64,000 bases of DNA, taken from assembly GCA_030737835.1 (NCBI GenBank), contig JAUJYN010000017.1, forward strand, positions 3,720,001 through 3,784,000, given 5' to 3'. Source of the stretch: Acorus gramineus. Its lineage: Eukaryota > Streptophyta > Magnoliopsida > Acorales > Acoraceae. The notes under the pieces were generated by a model, which was not told where the DNA came from, did no database searches, and saw only the letters and a program-made list of their open reading frames with translations. Position numbers and translations under genes: made by a program. Within the stretch, counting starts at the first letter, position 1. The number at the start of each line of letters is the position of its first letter. This document shows, piece after piece, positions 11,106 through 23,000 of this stretch.

Positions 11106-13948
11106 TGTCACGCCCCAGGGCGGCCGTCCCCGGGACGCGGCAAGGGTATACATGATATCAGCAGTCAATACAGGGGATCAATAATATACCATAAACAACA
11201 GCTAAAGACAACACAGACAACAAAAGGGCTGACATGATGTATACACAGAAAAGCGGAAGCAAAAGACTGAATCTGTAAATCAACAACACTTTACAGACTC
11301 GATACATAATCATGTCTTGTGAGAGCCAATATATCCACAATACATCCAAATACAATCCATACTGGGTGCCCAAGCACAGAAATATATACATACAATGAAA
11401 GAGAAGGATGCTGATGGCATCAAAACTCGAGGGACGTGGCGCTACTCCGCTACTAGTGTAGTCGCTCGGGAAGCTCCTCCTTCAAGTCCGCCTCGGTAAT
11501 CACCGGGGAAAAACAATTATGCGAGGGGTGAGCCACACACTCAGTGAATAGCACAACTCATGCATACAGTTTATATTAACCACATTTTTATCAAGTCACT
11601 AGCCTCAAAGTGGCATAAACAACACAAATCCAGGGGTTCGTACATCGCCGAACCGCCATACCCTCACCCTCACCCTCACCCCTCAATAGGTGAGAAAGGA
11701 TGTTGGGACTTAATAGGCTGATAATCATCCTTACATAATCCAGTGGGTCGTCACATCGCCGACCCACCACACCCTCACCCTCACCCCTCAATAGGTGACA
11801 TAGGCTCTTGGGACTGACTAGGCTGTTGGTCACCCTTGGTCCACCGATAGTCTCTCCCCACTCCGTAGGTCGTTTGGTCACTCCCACATTTGGCACAGTC
11901 CATCTACCAAATCAGGAGGTGCCTACTGATGGGAGCCCCTGCACGGGACGACCTTTCTAACGCTGAGGTAGTCTCTACACGGATCCAACGAAGAACAGAA
12001 CAGCCTACCATCGCATATGATCCACTCGGATCCGCTGACAGCACATCTCTACTACTCTAATGTCTTGAATTCTTCAGAATTCCACCAGCGCGCATAACCA
12101 AGATGCGGGGAGAACATAAGATAAATAATGAGGAAAAGAGACCTTGGGAGGGCAACCTGAGGTCCCGATATAGGACATCCGCCAACCAAACAAGGAACAC
12201 GGAGTACCCTAGCCCGGGTCTCAATGTTTACCTCGCAAGGCCCCCTTATATTCCCCAAGGCATGCTAACAATATCACAAGTTTGCATTTAAGTAAATAAA
12301 TCAAACTAATAGGACGCATGCATAGGTCAGGGCTTTCCTAGCATGATAACGAGGTGACAGGATGCACGGCTCATGCACATATCCTAAGGGTGCAAGTCCC
12401 TAACATACAAGTCTAGGGTGGCATGCATTCTACACATAAATCATGCTTGCATGGATTACAATAAAACAGTTAATATTAACTATGTGCCCCAGGGGAGGAC
12501 GGTACACGCCCAAGTGCATGTAGCGCCTCCCAACTGGGTTGGGTTGTCCCACTCACCGGAAGTCGGGTCGTCGTGCGACCGTCCGTCAAGATCTGCAAGA
12601 CAGGGTATCAACTGGTGAGTAAAATCCACAAATACCACAAAATACACAAAAACATACAAATAAACACCCAACACTCGGGCAAACGTGCATACGGCCCGTA
12701 CGCACGCTAGCCCGAGCACCCCGACTCACTCCCGCACCCCCGGCAACCACCCGCACAGCCACCCGCCCCGATTGCACCGCCGCGCCTCAGCCCGCGTACC
12801 CCGCGTGCACCACCGGCTCGCCCAGCGCTCCACCAACTCGTCGCGCGCGCACAGCGCGCCTGCGCCCCTGCGCAGCGCTCCGCGCGCACCCCGCACGACG
12901 CCCTGCTCGCATGCCTACTCGACTAGCACCCAGCACGCCCAGTGCCGGCACGCCCAGCGCCCTGCACGCGCGCCCTGCTGGCCTCCAGCTGCTCCGTCTG
13001 CTGTGCCTGTGCTGCCTGTGCTGCTGCCCTGCCCGAGACAGCAACCCACCCTGTCCGAGCACCTCCACCACCAACCACCGGCCACCCATGGCCTCCAACC
13101 GCCACCAATCACCCCCCCCCCACCGCCACTAACACCCAAACCCACCCTCCTAACAAGCATCTAAACAAGAAATACAAGGAAGGAGAGCTTACCCAAAAGA
13201 AGAGGAGAAAAGGAAGGGATACGGAAGCTCCTTTTTGCACCGAAGTGCTTCCCCAAAGGTCTCTACCACCAAGACCTATTCCCACCTCCGAAATGGCTCG
13301 GATCTGAGGAAAAGAGAGGGCGGAAGAAAGGGCTAGACACGTCGGAATCCGGATTTGAAAACACCGGGGTGTAGATCGGGACCGGATCTACCCTTTCTAT
13401 GTTTTAGGTTTTAAGGTTTGGGCACTCCAAGGGGCTCAAATGGAGGTTTTTGAGAGAGGGAGAGAGAGAAAACAAAAGGAGGAAGATGATGAATAGTGGG
13501 CAACCATTTTTAGATCCCACTTATATAAGTCAAACCCCACTTAATTAGGGCTTAAGCTAGGTTTAAGTGATGATTAAAAGCTTTAAGTAAGCTTTGACTT
13601 GGGTCAACCCAACCACACAAAAAGACAAAAAGGGTTGACCAAGTCATGGGCCCACTTTTACCGAGTCAACTCTCCCAATGACTTCTCGCTCGGTCAAAAC
13701 CCGGATACGCCCCAGAACTGCGAAATTTTGGAAACGTTACCGGATTCAATGAAATTTTCGTGAGTGGCTTAGAATGGCACCAGGACACATAATATGCAGT
13801 TAGATTTTCAACCGGAGTCCTCTAGCTCAGGACGATAGCTAACAGTCCAAAATTTTAGCGGTTCCGATCAAAAAACGAAAAAAAACTCAAAACCTGCCAA
13901 AATGCTCCAATGGTTAGCAGCAGGCCAAAAAGTGACACATATATAACA
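11106..13948 (-). mobile_element. Element D 5' LTR (family 1)
   Basis: This 2843-bp LTR starts on the minus strand with TGTTATATATGTGTCAC at 13948 and ends TGACA at 11106. It closely matches LTR 3835-6933 apart from block deletions in the CpG-rich tract. The candidate TATA (TTATATAA) is at 13521-13530. Predicted intron 1 runs from 13192 down to 12593. As in the partner LTR, the second-intron acceptor is altered (CGG). The right flank TTAGA (13949-13953) should be one copy of the 5-bp target duplication; the left copy was lost with the deleted tandem copy. Confidence 0.92.
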
Positions 13949-14909
13949 TTAGAGTTGTTGAGATGTGTTGTCGGCGGATCCGAGTGGATCATATGCGCAT
14001 GGATAGGCTGTTCTCTTCCCTTTGTTGGATCCGTGTAGAGACTGCCCCGGCGTTAGAAAGGCTGTCCCGTGTAGGGGCTCCCATCAGTAGGCACCTCCTG
14101 ATTTGGGAAGGACTGTGCTGAATGTGGGAGTGGCCAAGCGGCCTACGGAGTGGGGAGAGACTATCGGTGGACCAAGGGTGACCAACAGCCTAGTCAGTCC
14201 CAATATCCTATGTCACCATATTGAGGGGTGAGGGTGAGGGTGTGGTGGGCCGGCGATGTGGCGACCCACTGGATTTGTGTAAGGATGATTATCAGCCTAT
14301 TAAGTCCCAACATCCTATGTCACCTATTGAGGGGTGAGGGTGAGGGTGAGGGTGTGGTGGTTCGTCGATGCAACGAACCACCGGATTGGTGTAGTTTCCT
14401 GCCACTTTGAGGCTAGTGATTTGATTAATTGTGGTTAATATAAATTGTGATGCATGGGTTGTGCTATTCACTGAGCGTGTGGCTCACCCCTCGCATAATT
14501 ATTTTCTCCAGTGATTACCGAGGCGGACTTGAAGGAGGAGCTCCCCGAGCGACTGCACCAGTAGCGGAGTAGCGCCACGTCCCGCGAGTATTAGAGGCCA
14601 TCAGCATCCTTTTTGATTGTATGTATATATTTATGTGCTTGGGCACCCAGTTTGGATTGTATTTGGATGTATGTGTTTATATTGGCTCTCACAGGACATA
14701 TGATTATGTATCGAGTCTGTAATGTGTTGTTGATTTACAGATTTAGTCTTTTAGCTTCCGCTATCTGTGTATACATCATGTCAGCCTCTTTGTTGTCTGT
14801 GTTGTCTTTTTAGCTGTTGTTTATAGTATGCTATTGATCTCCTGTATTGACTGCTGATATCATGTATACCCTTGCCACGTCCCGGGGACGGCCGCCCTGG
14901 GGCGTGACA
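13949..14909 (+). mobile_element. Element A 3' LTR, right part
   Basis: This resumes a plus-strand family 1 LTR at CATTAGAGTTGTTGAGATG, the same point that is uninterrupted at 57665 in another copy, and ends GGGGCGTGACA at 14909. It contains two G-rich hexamer arrays (GAGGGT units, 14224-14248 and 14330-14360), a pyrimidine-tract acceptor (TTTTCTCCAG, AG at 14510-14511) and the conserved block before the LTR end. It is therefore the second half of the LTR that starts at 2344, split by element D. Confidence 0.87.
14224..14360 (+). repeat. GAGGGT hexamer arrays with G-quadruplex potential
   Basis: Two runs of GGGTGA repeats (14224-14248 and 14330-14360) give four or more closely spaced GGG tracts on the LTR sense strand. 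The same short array occurs in every LTR in the window (for example 4387-4410 and 4498-4520 on the minus strand, 34321-34340, 41896-41916, 57938-57960). Confidence 0.65.
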
Positions 14910-16555
14910 TCCTCCAGGGCGCATAACTAAGATGCAGGGAGACATATATTATAACAACAAGGTTATAACATTCTCTAAGGCATGCTTGTAACTATATGCT
15001 CTCATTTTTATTTAATTAGATTAAACTAGATGGGAAACATAAATAGTTTGGGGCATGGTGTCTAGGCATGCATAGGCCTCTATACATGATATAAGGGTGC
15101 ATATCCCTAGCATACAAGTCTAAGGAGGCATGGATACATCATATTAATCATGCATGCATAGTTTTACATTGATTACTAGTTAATATGCAACTATGGTGCC
15201 CCAGGGGAGGGCAATGCACGCCTACGTTCATCGAACGCCTCCCTACTGGGTTGGATTGTCCCACTCACCGAATCCCGGGTCGTCGCGTGACCGTCCGTCA
15301 AGATCTGCAAGATAGGGGCATTCAATATGGTGAGTAAACTACACAAATATATAAGATATTTACTAGAAAAACCCAACACTCGGACAAGCATGCATACGGG
15401 CCCGCACGCACCCGAGCACGCGCGTACGCACTCGAGTCCGAGTGCCCCGACACCCTCCCAAACCCTCGGGCAGCCATACGCGTGGCCCCCCGCACGCCGC
15501 ACGTGCCCCTGCGCCCCAGGCGCACTGCCGCGCCCCTGCCCGCGCGCTCCCGCGCGCACGCCTGCGCGTCTGCCCGTACGCGCGCGCGCCCGCCAATGCG
15601 CCAGTCTGTGCGCGCTAGCGCCTGTCTACGCGTGCAGACGCACGCGCACGCGCGCCCGAGCCCCTTCCACCCGCTCCTCAGCCCTCCCACACCCCCTAAC
15701 ACCCATGCATAGCATGCATAACCATTTATATACCCTAATCAATCATCTATACAAGCATAGGGTGGAGGAAGGCTTACTCGAAGAGAGGAAGAACAAAGGG
15801 AGGAACTCGGGTGCCCTTTGCGCACCAAATCGCCACCACCAAGACCACCACCACCAAGACCACTCTCAGCCATAACAATGGCTGAAACAGAGGGGGAAAG
15901 GGAAACCATGAGAGGGAGGTAAACAAAGGGGAAATCCAAAACAAAAACCATGGAGAGGTAGATCCAAACCCTACCTTTCTTTTTCCCTTGAATGGCCTTC
16001 TATTTCATCTCCTCCTACTACCTCTAATGGAGCAAATAAAGGGAAAGGAGAGATAGATTTTTTGATTTTGCGTGTGTGAGAGAAGATGAGAAGAGGAAAG
16101 AAGAAGGGGGACGCCCATGTTAGGGCACACACACACACACACTCACACACACACACACACTTAGGGCACTCTTTGGTGTTTGACTTTGAGTCAACCCAAC
16201 CACACAAACAAACAAAACCATTTGACCAAGTCAATGGTCAAACTTGACTTGGTCAAAGTCATCTTTGACTTGGTCAAGTCTCCCCATGACTTTCCCACTT
16301 GGTCAAAACTCGAATACGATTCGGAACTGCCAAATTCTGAACGTTACCGGAATTCGATGAAATTTTCGTGAGTGGTTTGAAATGGCACCAGGACACATAA
16401 TGTGCAGTTAGATTTTCAATTGGAGTTCTCAAGCTCATGATGATAGCTAAAAGTTCAAAATTTTAGCGGTTCTGATTGAAAAAAAGGAAGAGTTGAAAAA
16501 CTGCCAGAAATGTTCCAAAGGTGACCAGAAGGCTAAAAGTGACACATATATAACA
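14910..16555 (-). mobile_element. Family 1 LTR fragment, the target of element A
   Basis: On the minus strand this is the U3 side of a family 1 LTR. It begins TGTTATATATGTGTCAC at 16555 and runs to TCCTC at 14910, where the LTR of element A begins. The remainder must lie beyond the left edge of the window, on the other side of A. Outside it at 16556 is non-LTR DNA and no polypurine tract, so this was a 5' or solo LTR. Predicted intron 1 is 15777 down to 15305. A (CA)n run lies at about 16121-16160. Confidence 0.82.
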
Positions 16556-16862
16556 CTTTGAATGCTAATTCCTTCTCCAATTTATAACCTGCCAAATTTA
16601 AATACTGCCAAATTTAGATTTCTGAATTTTAAAATATGGCTCTATATGAAAAATATGATAATGCATACTAATTGTATAAATATTGTCAATTTGTGCAAAA
16701 TATGCTTTGAATATAAAGAATAGAAACTTTCCTAATATGCATGTATATATGAATAATTACATAGGGAAATGTTCCAAAACAACTCTTAAAAGCATATAAA
16801 AATATGTTCTTTTGAATATCTAACACCGATCCTCACCTACACCACCCCCTGACTTCAAAACC
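16556..16862. other. AT-rich DNA without a recognisable gene
   Basis: This short AT-rich stretch has no long open frame and no similarity to the LTR families. It is the flank of the LTR fragment ending at 16555, and its first five bases (CTTTG) should be one target-duplication copy. It may be ordinary host intergenic DNA or the edge of the inverted-repeat unit that follows. Confidence 0.5.
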
Positions 16863-17180
16863 CCCTTTGTCAAGTTCCCGAGGCAAAAAGGATTCTTGTT
16901 TTTCACCTCTATGTGCGGCAAGTCCGTATCTCAGAGTGGAGACTCCACAAACTCGCCCACGAAGGCGATCAAATCCAACCCCAACTTTTCCTACTTTTTG
17001 AGAAAGCAGGTGGCGATCACAACCACCCCCTGAATCCTCCTGAGGAGCTGTTGGGCACCCCAGCGAGGAACTACACACCCCTTTCCACCCTTCCGAGAGA
17101 TGATCCGACCGAGCCCGCCAAGGTGCGCACTGGATCCGAATCCCCGAAGAACCCCCAGACACACCGCACCTCCCTGAAGG
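16863..17180 (+). repeat. Left arm of a diverged inverted repeat
   Basis: The plus strand here matches the minus strand of about 18770-19064. Shared islands appear in the same order: CAAAAAGGATTC, GTCTCAGAG/GTATCTCAGAG, GAATCCTCCT, TTGGGCACC/GTCGGGCACC, CCTTCCGAGAGA, GATCCGACCGAG and CCGAA-CCCCGAA. A short frame (16913-17233) covers the arm and shares PRDDPTE with a frame on the other arm, but the rest of the two translations does not stay in register, so I do not call a gene. Confidence 0.7.
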
Positions 17181-17483
17181 AAGGCATGCCCGAAAGCGCC
17201 CCGCGGTGCCCCTTACCCCCGCCCAAAATCTGATGCCGACAGAACCCCTTAGAGTCCTTACAAAAAATGATAAAGAGAACAAAGAGAGAGGATATAAAGC
17301 ACACAACAAAAGAAGATGTGTGCGGAGGCAAACGGCAGCAACAAGTGATTGGTGGTGGTGGTGGTGTGGATGGGCACGCGGATGGGCGCAGACGAACCCC
17401 AACGAGCATGCAGACGGAGAAGAAGTAGTAGAAGAAATGTGATGCGAATGGCGATGCGATCATAGAAGAAGAGGAAACGATTG

Positions 17484-17659
17484 AAGCCTTTCTGCAATAC
17501 TGCAAACACTAATGGCGAAGCGTAGCAAAGCCTTTCTACAACACTATAAACGCTGATGGATAAGCGTATCGAAGCCTTTTTGTAACACTGCAAACACTGA
17601 TGGCGAAACGTATTGAAGCTTTTCTGCAACACTGCAAACACTGCTGGAGAAGTGTAATG
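17484..17659 (+). repeat. Tandem array, four units of about 44 bp
   Basis: Four adjacent units each start AAGCCTTT or AAGCTTTT and contain CTGCAACACTGCAAACACTGATGG-like sequence. Spacing is 44 bp throughout with a few substitutions per unit. It lies in the loop between the inverted-repeat arms. I see no coding signal. Confidence 0.85.
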
Positions 17660-17880
17660 ATGATAGAAAAGAAGAAGAATAAGAAGAAACACGACGCAGA
17701 TGGTGACACGGATGGTGTGGACGAGAGGCGCATGGATGAGATGTGGAGGCACGAGGAGAAGCGCGGAGGGTCGTTGTGGGCGTGAGGAGAGAACAGCGCA
17801 CAGATGGCACGCAAAGGGCACGTAGAGTTCTTCATGGATTATGCACGGATTGCTCTCACAGAAGGCTCGTGCAAGGTGAG

Positions 17881-18366
17881 GATGTCTCTTGTGGAGGTGC
17901 GCGGAGGGCGCAGAGAGTTCACCATGGAGTACACATGGATTACTCTAAAAAAAGGCTCGCGAAGGGCGAGGATGTCTCTCACAGAGGCGCGCGGATTGCT
18001 CTCATGGAGGGCTCACAGCGAGTGAGGATGTCTCTCATGGAGGATGTCTCTTGTGGAGGTGCGCGGAGGGCGCAGAGAGTTCACCATGGAGTACACATGG
18101 ATTACTCTAAAAAAAGGCTCACGAAGGGCGAGGATGTCTCTCACAGAGGCGCGCGCATTGCTCTCATGGAGGGCTCACAGCGAGTGAGGATGTCTCTCAT
18201 GGAGGATGTCTCTTGTGGAGGTGCACGGAGGGCGCAGAGAGTTCACCATGGAGTACACATGGATTACTCTAAAAAAAGGCTCGCGAAGGGCGAGGATGTC
18301 TCTCATAGAGGCGCGCGGATTGCTCTCATGGGGGGCTCACAGGGGGTGAGGATGTCTCTCATGGAG
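17881..18366 (+). repeat. Tandem array, three units of 162 bp
   Basis: Units begin at 17881, 18043 and 18205 with GATGTCTCTTGTGGAGG and differ by few bases. Each holds the block TTCACCATGGAGTACACATGG and several GAGGATGTCTCTC sub-repeats, so the unit is itself built from shorter repeats. The period is a multiple of three, which keeps a 222-codon frame (17743-18411) open as a 54-residue repeat. The open frame may be a by-product of that period. Confidence 0.88.
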
Positions 18367-18769
18367 GGTGCACGGATTGCTCTCGCGGAGGGCGAGGATG
18401 CTTCTCTATGAAGGGCACGCGTGGAGCGGCCCAACATCAGAGGGCGGCCGAGCGACTGGAGAACGATGGATGGATGCTAGAGGACGGTCGGTGGCAGTGG
18501 AGGGTAGCCGAAGAGTGGCTGGGGATTGTCAGAGGATGGCTGGTGGTGGCAGATGGTGGCTGGAGGACGATCAAGGGTGGCTAGAAGATCGCCTGAGGTG
18601 GCCGAGGGCAACGCGAACAGCGGCTGGAGTATCATCAGAGGTGGCATAGGGCAGTTGGAGAATCGCCTTTCAGAGGTAGTCGAGGGCTGCGAGAGTAGTC
18701 GGTGAGCGGTTGAAGAGTTACCGGAGGGTGTTGGTAGTGGTTTTCGGGGGTCGTTGCCTTGTTGGGGGG

Positions 18770-19064
18770 CCTCCAAAAATGTGGGCGGTGAGTGTTGGGT
18801 TTTTTTCGGGGGTTCGGATCTGAATGCGCCTCGTGGTCTCGGTCGGATCGTCTCTCGGAAGGGGGAGGGATTGGTTTGGTTCTTTGTTGAGGTGCCCGAC
18901 AACTCCTAAGGAGGATTCACGTGTGGGTGTGATCACCACCAGCTTTCTTAAAAAGCAAGAAAAGCTTGGGTAGATTGTTGATTCTCCGCTCTGAGACACG
19001 GCCAGCAGTACACAAAGGTGAAAATGGGGAATCCTTTTTGCTTCATGGACATGACATAGGGAGT
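18770..19064 (-). repeat. Right arm of the diverged inverted repeat
   Basis: On the minus strand this repeats the order of islands seen in the left arm 16863-17180. The arms are about 300 bp long and separated by about 1.6 kb holding both tandem arrays. By eye they share most islands but with many substitutions and small indels, so they are old or came from two separate copies of one repeat placed in opposite orientation. Confidence 0.7.
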
Positions 19065-19732
19065 TTTAAAAGACAGGGTGAAAGTGGGGGTCGGCTAGTA
19101 CAATTTAGCCGCCTGAAGGGAGATGGCTAGTTAGGGTTAGCCGCCTGGAACCTGTCTCTATTTGGGCAGAGCCTGGGTAGGGTTTGGTTTGGGTTTTGGC
19201 TGAAGTTAAACTAGGTTTAACCAGGGTTTTGGAGAGGGTGGTTTTTTGGAGAGTGGATTTGGTAGAAAAATGGGTTTTCTTTCTCTCAAATTGGGGTCTC
19301 TCTCTCTCTCAAGGGTTTCAAGTAGCGGGTGTAGGGGGGGGGGGGGTTGATTGAGCTTGTAATGTATGAAGTATGGATTGTTGATTGAGTGGGTGATGAT
19401 GTTGAAGAAGGCTTGAATGCCCCCTATTTATAATAAAAATGGGGTAGGGGAGTGTCCACTGGACAATAGATCAAATTGGGTATAAGGGTGTTTGATTTGA
19501 CTTTTATTAGATCTTTTGTTTCTGACAATTATCTAGGTGAGGGGTGGCAAGTACAAAATAGCAGCCTAGCGACGGGCGGATATTCTCAAGTTGCAGCCCC
19601 TTTGATGGCCTGCCAAATGTCCAATCTCTGACAAGCGGTGGCCTGAGGCGGTTTCTAGGAGTAAGCCATCAGAGAAGGGGCGGCCAAATAGGAGAAACCA
19701 CCGCAATCATCAAAATTTAATGCTAACTTTAT
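19065..19732. other. Non-LTR stretch with a promoter-like minus-strand signal
   Basis: No convincing gene is present. It contains a CT/GA-rich run (about 19290-19320), a poly-G run (about 19334-19348) and, on the minus strand, TATAAATAG (19432-19424) followed by a C/A-rich segment like a plant 5' leader. The last bases before 19733 (TTTAT) should be a target-duplication copy for the LTR that starts there. Confidence 0.5.
19424..19432 (-). promoter_or_regulatory. Candidate TATA box upstream of the inverted repeat
   Basis: TATAAATAG on the minus strand is followed 20-60 bases later by a CAACATCATC-like leader. A transcript from here would run leftward through the right arm, both tandem arrays and the left arm. 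There is no further evidence of transcription. Confidence 0.4.
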
Positions 19733-20036
19733 TGTCACGCCCCAGGGCGGCCGTCCCTGAGGCGTGGCAATATATAAAGTATCAGCTATCAAGTACAAGA
19801 GGTCAACAATGACTCCAATAAATAACACAAAAGTTGGCAAAGCAATGATAACTGATAACTCAACTGAAAAGCGGAAGCATAAAATATCAATAAGTTTGTA
19901 AACCAAAAATATCATTACAAACTCGAATACACAATCAATGTCCTGTGAGAGCCAAGTCTAGTCCAAATAAAATACAACCTGTGCCACATGCATGATTTAC
20001 AATACATAAAATGACTCTGAAACTGCTGACAGCCTC
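19733..20036 (-). mobile_element. Outer family 2 LTR, piece 1
   Basis: This is the 3' end, on the minus strand, of a family 2 LTR (TGTCACGCCCCAGGGCGGCC at 19733). It is interrupted at 20036 by solo LTR 20037-23796. The same LTR continues at 23802-24380, 27286-28595 and 42820-42905, so four pieces spread over 23 kb rebuild about 2.3 kb of one LTR. Confidence 0.88.
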
Positions 20037-23000
20037 TGTCACGCCCCAGGGCTGCCGTCCCCGAGACGTGGCAATAATGAAATATCAGCTATCAATACCT
20101 GAGGTCAACAAAGACTCCAACAACAACACACAAGGTGGCAAAGCAATGATAATGATAACTGACTGAAAAGCGGAAGCATAAGATATCAACAATGTCTGTA
20201 AACCAAAAACATTATTACAGACTCGAATACACAATCATTGTCCTGTGAGAGCCAAGCCTAGTCAAAATAAAATACAACCTGTGCCACATGCACGATTTAC
20301 AATACATAAAATGACTCTAGGACTGCTGACAGCCTCACACTCGCCACCCGCTGGAAGAACGCTCCACGCCCATAAGACCACACCACAGGAAAGCTCCAGC
20401 TCCACGCCCAACACTGCCCCTGAAAAGAAACAGTATGTGAGGGGTGAGCTACAAGCTCAGTGAGTGGCTGGAAACCAATCACCATACAACAGTTCAATAC
20501 TAAAGCAATTTCCTTTCAAGGAAAACATGGGTGGAAACCCATGGATAACAGGGTCACGCGGCGGCGCGACCAACCTCACCCTCACCCTCACTCCCAGGAA
20601 GACTCTTGGGACTTTTGGGGAGAGACCATACCGTTGGTCGAAGAGACGCGGAATTACTGGTCCACACAACACTACTGAATCACCAACCTCACCCTCACCC
20701 TCACTCCCGGAGGGAGACTCTTGGGTCTCTTGGGGAGAGACCATACCGTTGGTCGAAGAGACCCGGAATTACTGGTCTACACAACGCTACATGATCATCT
20801 ACATCGGGATAACTGCCCAACGATGTCTTTGAACATCGATACGCAACCGGACCCAACAACTATGGGAACGGACGAACAACGAATGGGTCACGCGGCGACG
20901 TGTCTTCACCTCATCCTCACCCTCACCCTCACCCTTTAGAGGTGATATAGGACTTTTGGAAGAGACTTAGACTGCTCTACACCCTTGGTCCACCGGTAGC
21001 CCTTTCCCCGCATAGTCTCTACCTGGTATACTCCCACGATCAGTACGCTTTCGAACGCATCGGTAGTACCTACAGATGGGAGCCCTCTGTCAGGAAATCT
21101 TTTCCAATGCCGGGGAGTTCCTACACGGATCTAACGAAAGGGAGAACGATTCCACATTCGCAATATCATTCGTTAGCCCTCTCACGGGTAGCCTCCACTT
21201 GGTATACCCCCATGATCAGTACATCTTGTCGCATGCATCGATAGTACCTACAGGTGGGGGCCCTCTGTCAGGACAGCTACAACCGGGCCGCTTCAACACG
21301 GACGACATTGGGAGGAAACACTCCATGTTCACAAAGCGAACCCAATGGAAAAACAACTACTCTCGAAAATCACATATCAATAATATCAAATACTATTGTA
21401 CTCCCAAACGGTTGCATCGCTCGGACACAAGGGGGTTGCCTCTACCCTCACGCAGAAATAATCCCAAGGCACATAACCCAACAGGCGGTTCATATACTTG
21501 CCTAGCACGGGTAGGCCTAGCTTAATGCCTCAACTACCGGCTTAACAAAACCGATAAGATAATGAATTCTCTTGAATTCGAAACAAGTGCATCTCTCGGA
21601 TGCACGGGGGCGATTACATCGCTAGCGCTCTAACTAATAAGGTACAACCCGACAACGGGTCATACCCACGCCTATTTCAGATAGGCCTAATCAGTTTTAA
21701 CATGCGCATATATATCCAGGAGAATTATATCTTAGTTATGTACATGAACTACATGCATGATAACCTATCAAATAATTATAGGGATACTCCCTAACATGGA
21801 TTTACATCATAATAAATCATACAACATGCATACATGGCCATTAATCACATAAGCACACAAGGCCTAACTTAAGCATGCGTTGGATATCACCAACTTAAAA
21901 GGTAAGGGTCAAGTGCAATCTCGCGCACTTAACAGGTGCATGCCAATATTCCAAACGAACCTGAGTCGAGTAGGAAATCGCATCTACTTACTCAGTTCGT
22001 GCAGAGGGAGAGGGCGAGAGAGATCATCATCTCATGAAGTTGGTCATAGCCTTGCCCCATTAGCATGGGCACAACAACTACACCACGCCCTCGAGTCTTA
22101 TCGCAAGGGAATATTAGGCAGGTGCCGTTATTAACCCAGACTTAATCATGCTGGATATTCCAATTAATATGGTGGGAGTAGTATTACAATACTACCTAAG
22201 GCATGCCATATTCTATACATCTATACACATTACAGAATACATGCCCATACTAGAGGGGCGCATGCGATACAGTCATTCATACATGGATACAATACATGCA
22301 ATATAAGCCTAGCATGCAAGATATCTAACATATTATGAGTTACACATGACCATACTACATATCTAATTAAGTAGTGTAGTCAGGGTGCCCAACGGATGCG
22401 CGACGCACGACTACGTGCATCCAAAACGCTTCCTGAAGGGTTGGATCAAACCACTCACCGATACCCGGATCGCCGCGCGTCCGGTCTACGAGATCTGCAA
22501 AACACAACCAATGATCCATAATTAAATTATGGAACCTCCTATCACACATATAAGCCTACTTCATGAAGACCCTAACCCCTGATACTTCCATATTATCACA
22601 CAAGACACATGCAAATAACTCCTTGACACTCAACCAAACAAAACTACCAAACCTGCTGCAACCAGCCCTACTAATTGATCTCCACAGCACCCAATACACT
22701 TCCACAAATTATGAAATAAAACGTGCACATTCTCTGATATGCTGGGATCATAATCCATGAAGACATTAGAACCTAATTTTTCCTCTACAAGCCCGAAATA
22801 AACTATTTCCAGAAGCAGGTCAATTCCTACGCGAATCTGGACAGGCCATGCAAAACAGGTTCTAACTTACACCACAGATATCATAATGAGCCCAAATTTC
22901 ATATATAACAACTAGACACATAGATGATCATATCATATGAAGACATAATCCTAAAAATGTGTCTCTAAATACTAGATGCACTGAGATCTTTAAAATACAG

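Noticed and set aside
16913..17233. Frame in the left inverted-repeat arm as a protein gene
   Set aside because: The other arm preserves DNA similarity but not the same reading frame, apart from a short PRDDPTE match.
17484..18366. Regular repeats considered as a CRISPR array
   Set aside because: Units are directly adjacent with no unique spacers; the context is plant nuclear DNA.
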